From contig NZ_AXAE01000014.1 in assembly GCF_000472705.1 (NCBI RefSeq), positions 62,001 through 126,000 of the forward strand: DNA of 64,000 nt. The letters are read 5' to 3'. The notes below the pieces were generated by a model. It was given only the letters and a program-made list of their open reading frames with translations, did no database searches and was not told the DNA's origin. Shown here one piece after another: positions 63,141-64,000 of the stretch (position 1 is its first letter; the number at the start of each line of letters is the position of its first letter). The DNA comes from Mesorhizobium erdmanii USDA 3471 (lineage in GTDB: Bacteria > Pseudomonadota > Alphaproteobacteria > Rhizobiales > Rhizobiaceae). The translations under genes were made by a program, and so were the position numbers.

Positions 63141-63812
63141 TCACCGGCTCGGACTCACGAACTCGGCCAGCATCGGTGCTGTGCTGAGAATGTGATCCTG
63201 CATCACCTTTTCCGCGTGAAGTTCGTCGCCTGAACGCAAGGCCGCGATCACGACGGCATGCTCCTCGCGCGCGGAATGCGGCTTGTCACAATCGTCGAAC
63301 CAGATGCGCATGTAGGGCTCTATCACCACATGCAGCGCAGATATCTGGTGGATGAGCTTGGGCCTCCGGCTTAGCGCACAGATACGGCCATGGAATTCCT
63401 GGTGGCGGACCACCCAGTCGCTGCTGCCGCTCTGGCCCGCGCGTTCCATGCGCTCGAGCAGGCGCTCGAGTTCCTCGAACTCCTCCTCATCGATCCGGGG
63501 CATCGCCAGCCTTACGGCTAGTCCCTCCAGAACCGAGCGAATTTCGAAAATCTCGTAAAGCTCATCGACCGTGAGGCCTGCGACCACGCATCCACGATTG
63601 GGCCGCAGAACCACCAGCCCGTCGGAGGCCAGGCGCCGAAAGGCTTCCCGCACCGGCATGCGACTCATGCCGATCTCGGCGGCAATCTCCTCCGGAATAA
63701 GCCTGTCGCCGGGTTTGTAGCGGCCGAGGCGAAGGGCTCTCTGAATGTGCCTGTAAGCCTCTTCCTCCGCAGTGGCGGACATCTGTGGCTCTGCCGGAAA
63801 GGCTGCTGGCAT
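63141..63812 (-). CDS. GntR-family (FCD) transcriptional regulator
   Basis: This 223-residue regulator has a winged-helix domain (EEAYRHIQRALRLGRYKPGDRLIPEEIAAEIGM, then SRMPVREAFRRLASDGLV) and an FCD helical domain with conserved acidic and histidine residues (VRHQEFHGRICAL; HSAREEHAVVIAAL). ATG 63812 follows AGGTG; ATG 63782 is an alternative. It is the first gene of the leftward transporter and gamma-glutamyltransferase cluster, 91 bp before the binding-protein gene, and presumably controls it. Confidence 0.87.
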   Translation of the reverse strand: MPAAFPAEPQMSATAEEEAYRHIQRALRLGRYKPGDRLIPEEIAAEIGMSRMPVREAFRRLASDGLVVLRPNRGCVVAGLTVDELYEIFEIRSVLEGLAVRLAMPRIDEEEFEELERLLERMERAGQSGSSDWVVRHQEFHGRICALSRRPKLIHQISALHVVIEPYMRIWFDDCDKPHSAREEHAVVIAALRSGDELHAEKVMQDHILSTAPMLAEFVSPSR

Positions 63813-63830
63813 GGGGCACCTAAAGTATTT

Positions 63831-63850
63831 TTGTATCCACGTATTATCAA
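63831..63850. promoter_or_regulatory. Interrupted palindrome upstream of the GntR gene
   Basis: TTG-N5-ACGT-N5-CAA (63831-63850) lies in an AT-rich stretch 19 bp before the GntR start codon. Size and position suit an autoregulatory operator, but the symmetry is limited to the ends and the centre. Confidence 0.3.
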
Positions 63851-64000
63851 ATCCGCATTTTATTTCATCGTCAATACCCTGTGACGACGGTTCGGAAGCC
63901 GACACCGGTGCGGTGCACCATCGGCACGATCTGTTTCGGGGCCGGGCGAGTCTTCGGATGGTGCCGAACTGGCGGCCGCCGCGGCGGCCGACAAGGACAA

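Noticed and set aside
63851..64000. Possible start of a gene at the right edge
   Set aside because: Frames are open but the stretch is short and GC-rich, without a convincing ribosome site or protein motif; nothing can be called.

Overview
The window is chromosomal-type DNA of high G+C with dense, often overlapping genes. It is most likely from a rhizobial alphaproteobacterium of the Mesorhizobium/Phyllobacteriaceae type. This is an inference from the PmtA phospholipid methyltransferase, a rhizobial-type heat-shock promoter in front of dnaK, a BacA/BclA-like exporter, the many ABC uptake systems and several short dispersed palindromic repeats. No rRNA, tRNA, CRISPR array, insertion sequence or prophage was seen.

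Layout. 1-3110: tail of a De Ley-Doudoroff-type sugar acid operon (partial SDR, dgoK, KDPGal aldolase, SMP-30 lactonase). 3239-10164: an ATP-grasp gene, then leftward housekeeping genes (DUF1330, pyrF, FMN reductase, pmtA, dnaJ, dnaK). 10654-16492: an unusual two-gene secreted cassette, made of a propeller-like protein and a 1282-residue DUF11/cysteine-repeat protein, closed by a strong terminator. 16691-20178: rpe, then matR-matB for malonate. 20179-27322 (leftward) and 27521-33849 (rightward): a divergent amino-sugar regulon. One arm is nagK-nagR-SIS deaminase-nagA plus an FAD enzyme and a BclA-like exporter; the other is murQ, a sugar ABC transporter and a Gfo/Idh/MocA dehydrogenase. The shared promoter region carries mirrored TGGTATT-N4 repeats. 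33883-36266: a low-GC membrane protein and the last two steps of a deoxy-fuconate-like pathway. 36449-40953: an ALDH16-type double-domain aldehyde dehydrogenase, deoC and fpr. 41174-47097: hydantoinase A and B, an orphan amino-acid binding protein and a GcvT-like protein. 47486-47914: an HpaR-like MarR regulator with a near-perfect 18-bp palindrome upstream. 48116-56164: an AmiC/AmiR-like pair heading an operon with a peptide-type ABC transporter and an acetamidase/formamidase; an ANTAR-type RNA hairpin lies in its leader. 56352-63812 (leftward): a GntR regulator, a polar amino-acid ABC transporter without its ATPase, gamma-glutamyltransferase, an acyl-CoA synthetase and a ketopantoate-reductase-like protein.

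Most clusters pair an importer, a regulator and a short catabolic pathway, as expected of a soil and plant-associated heterotroph. The points most worth following up are the amidase operon with its leader hairpin, the mirrored nag/mur operators, the secreted repeat-protein cassette, and the two copies of a roughly 100-bp two-hairpin repeat placed between convergent genes.
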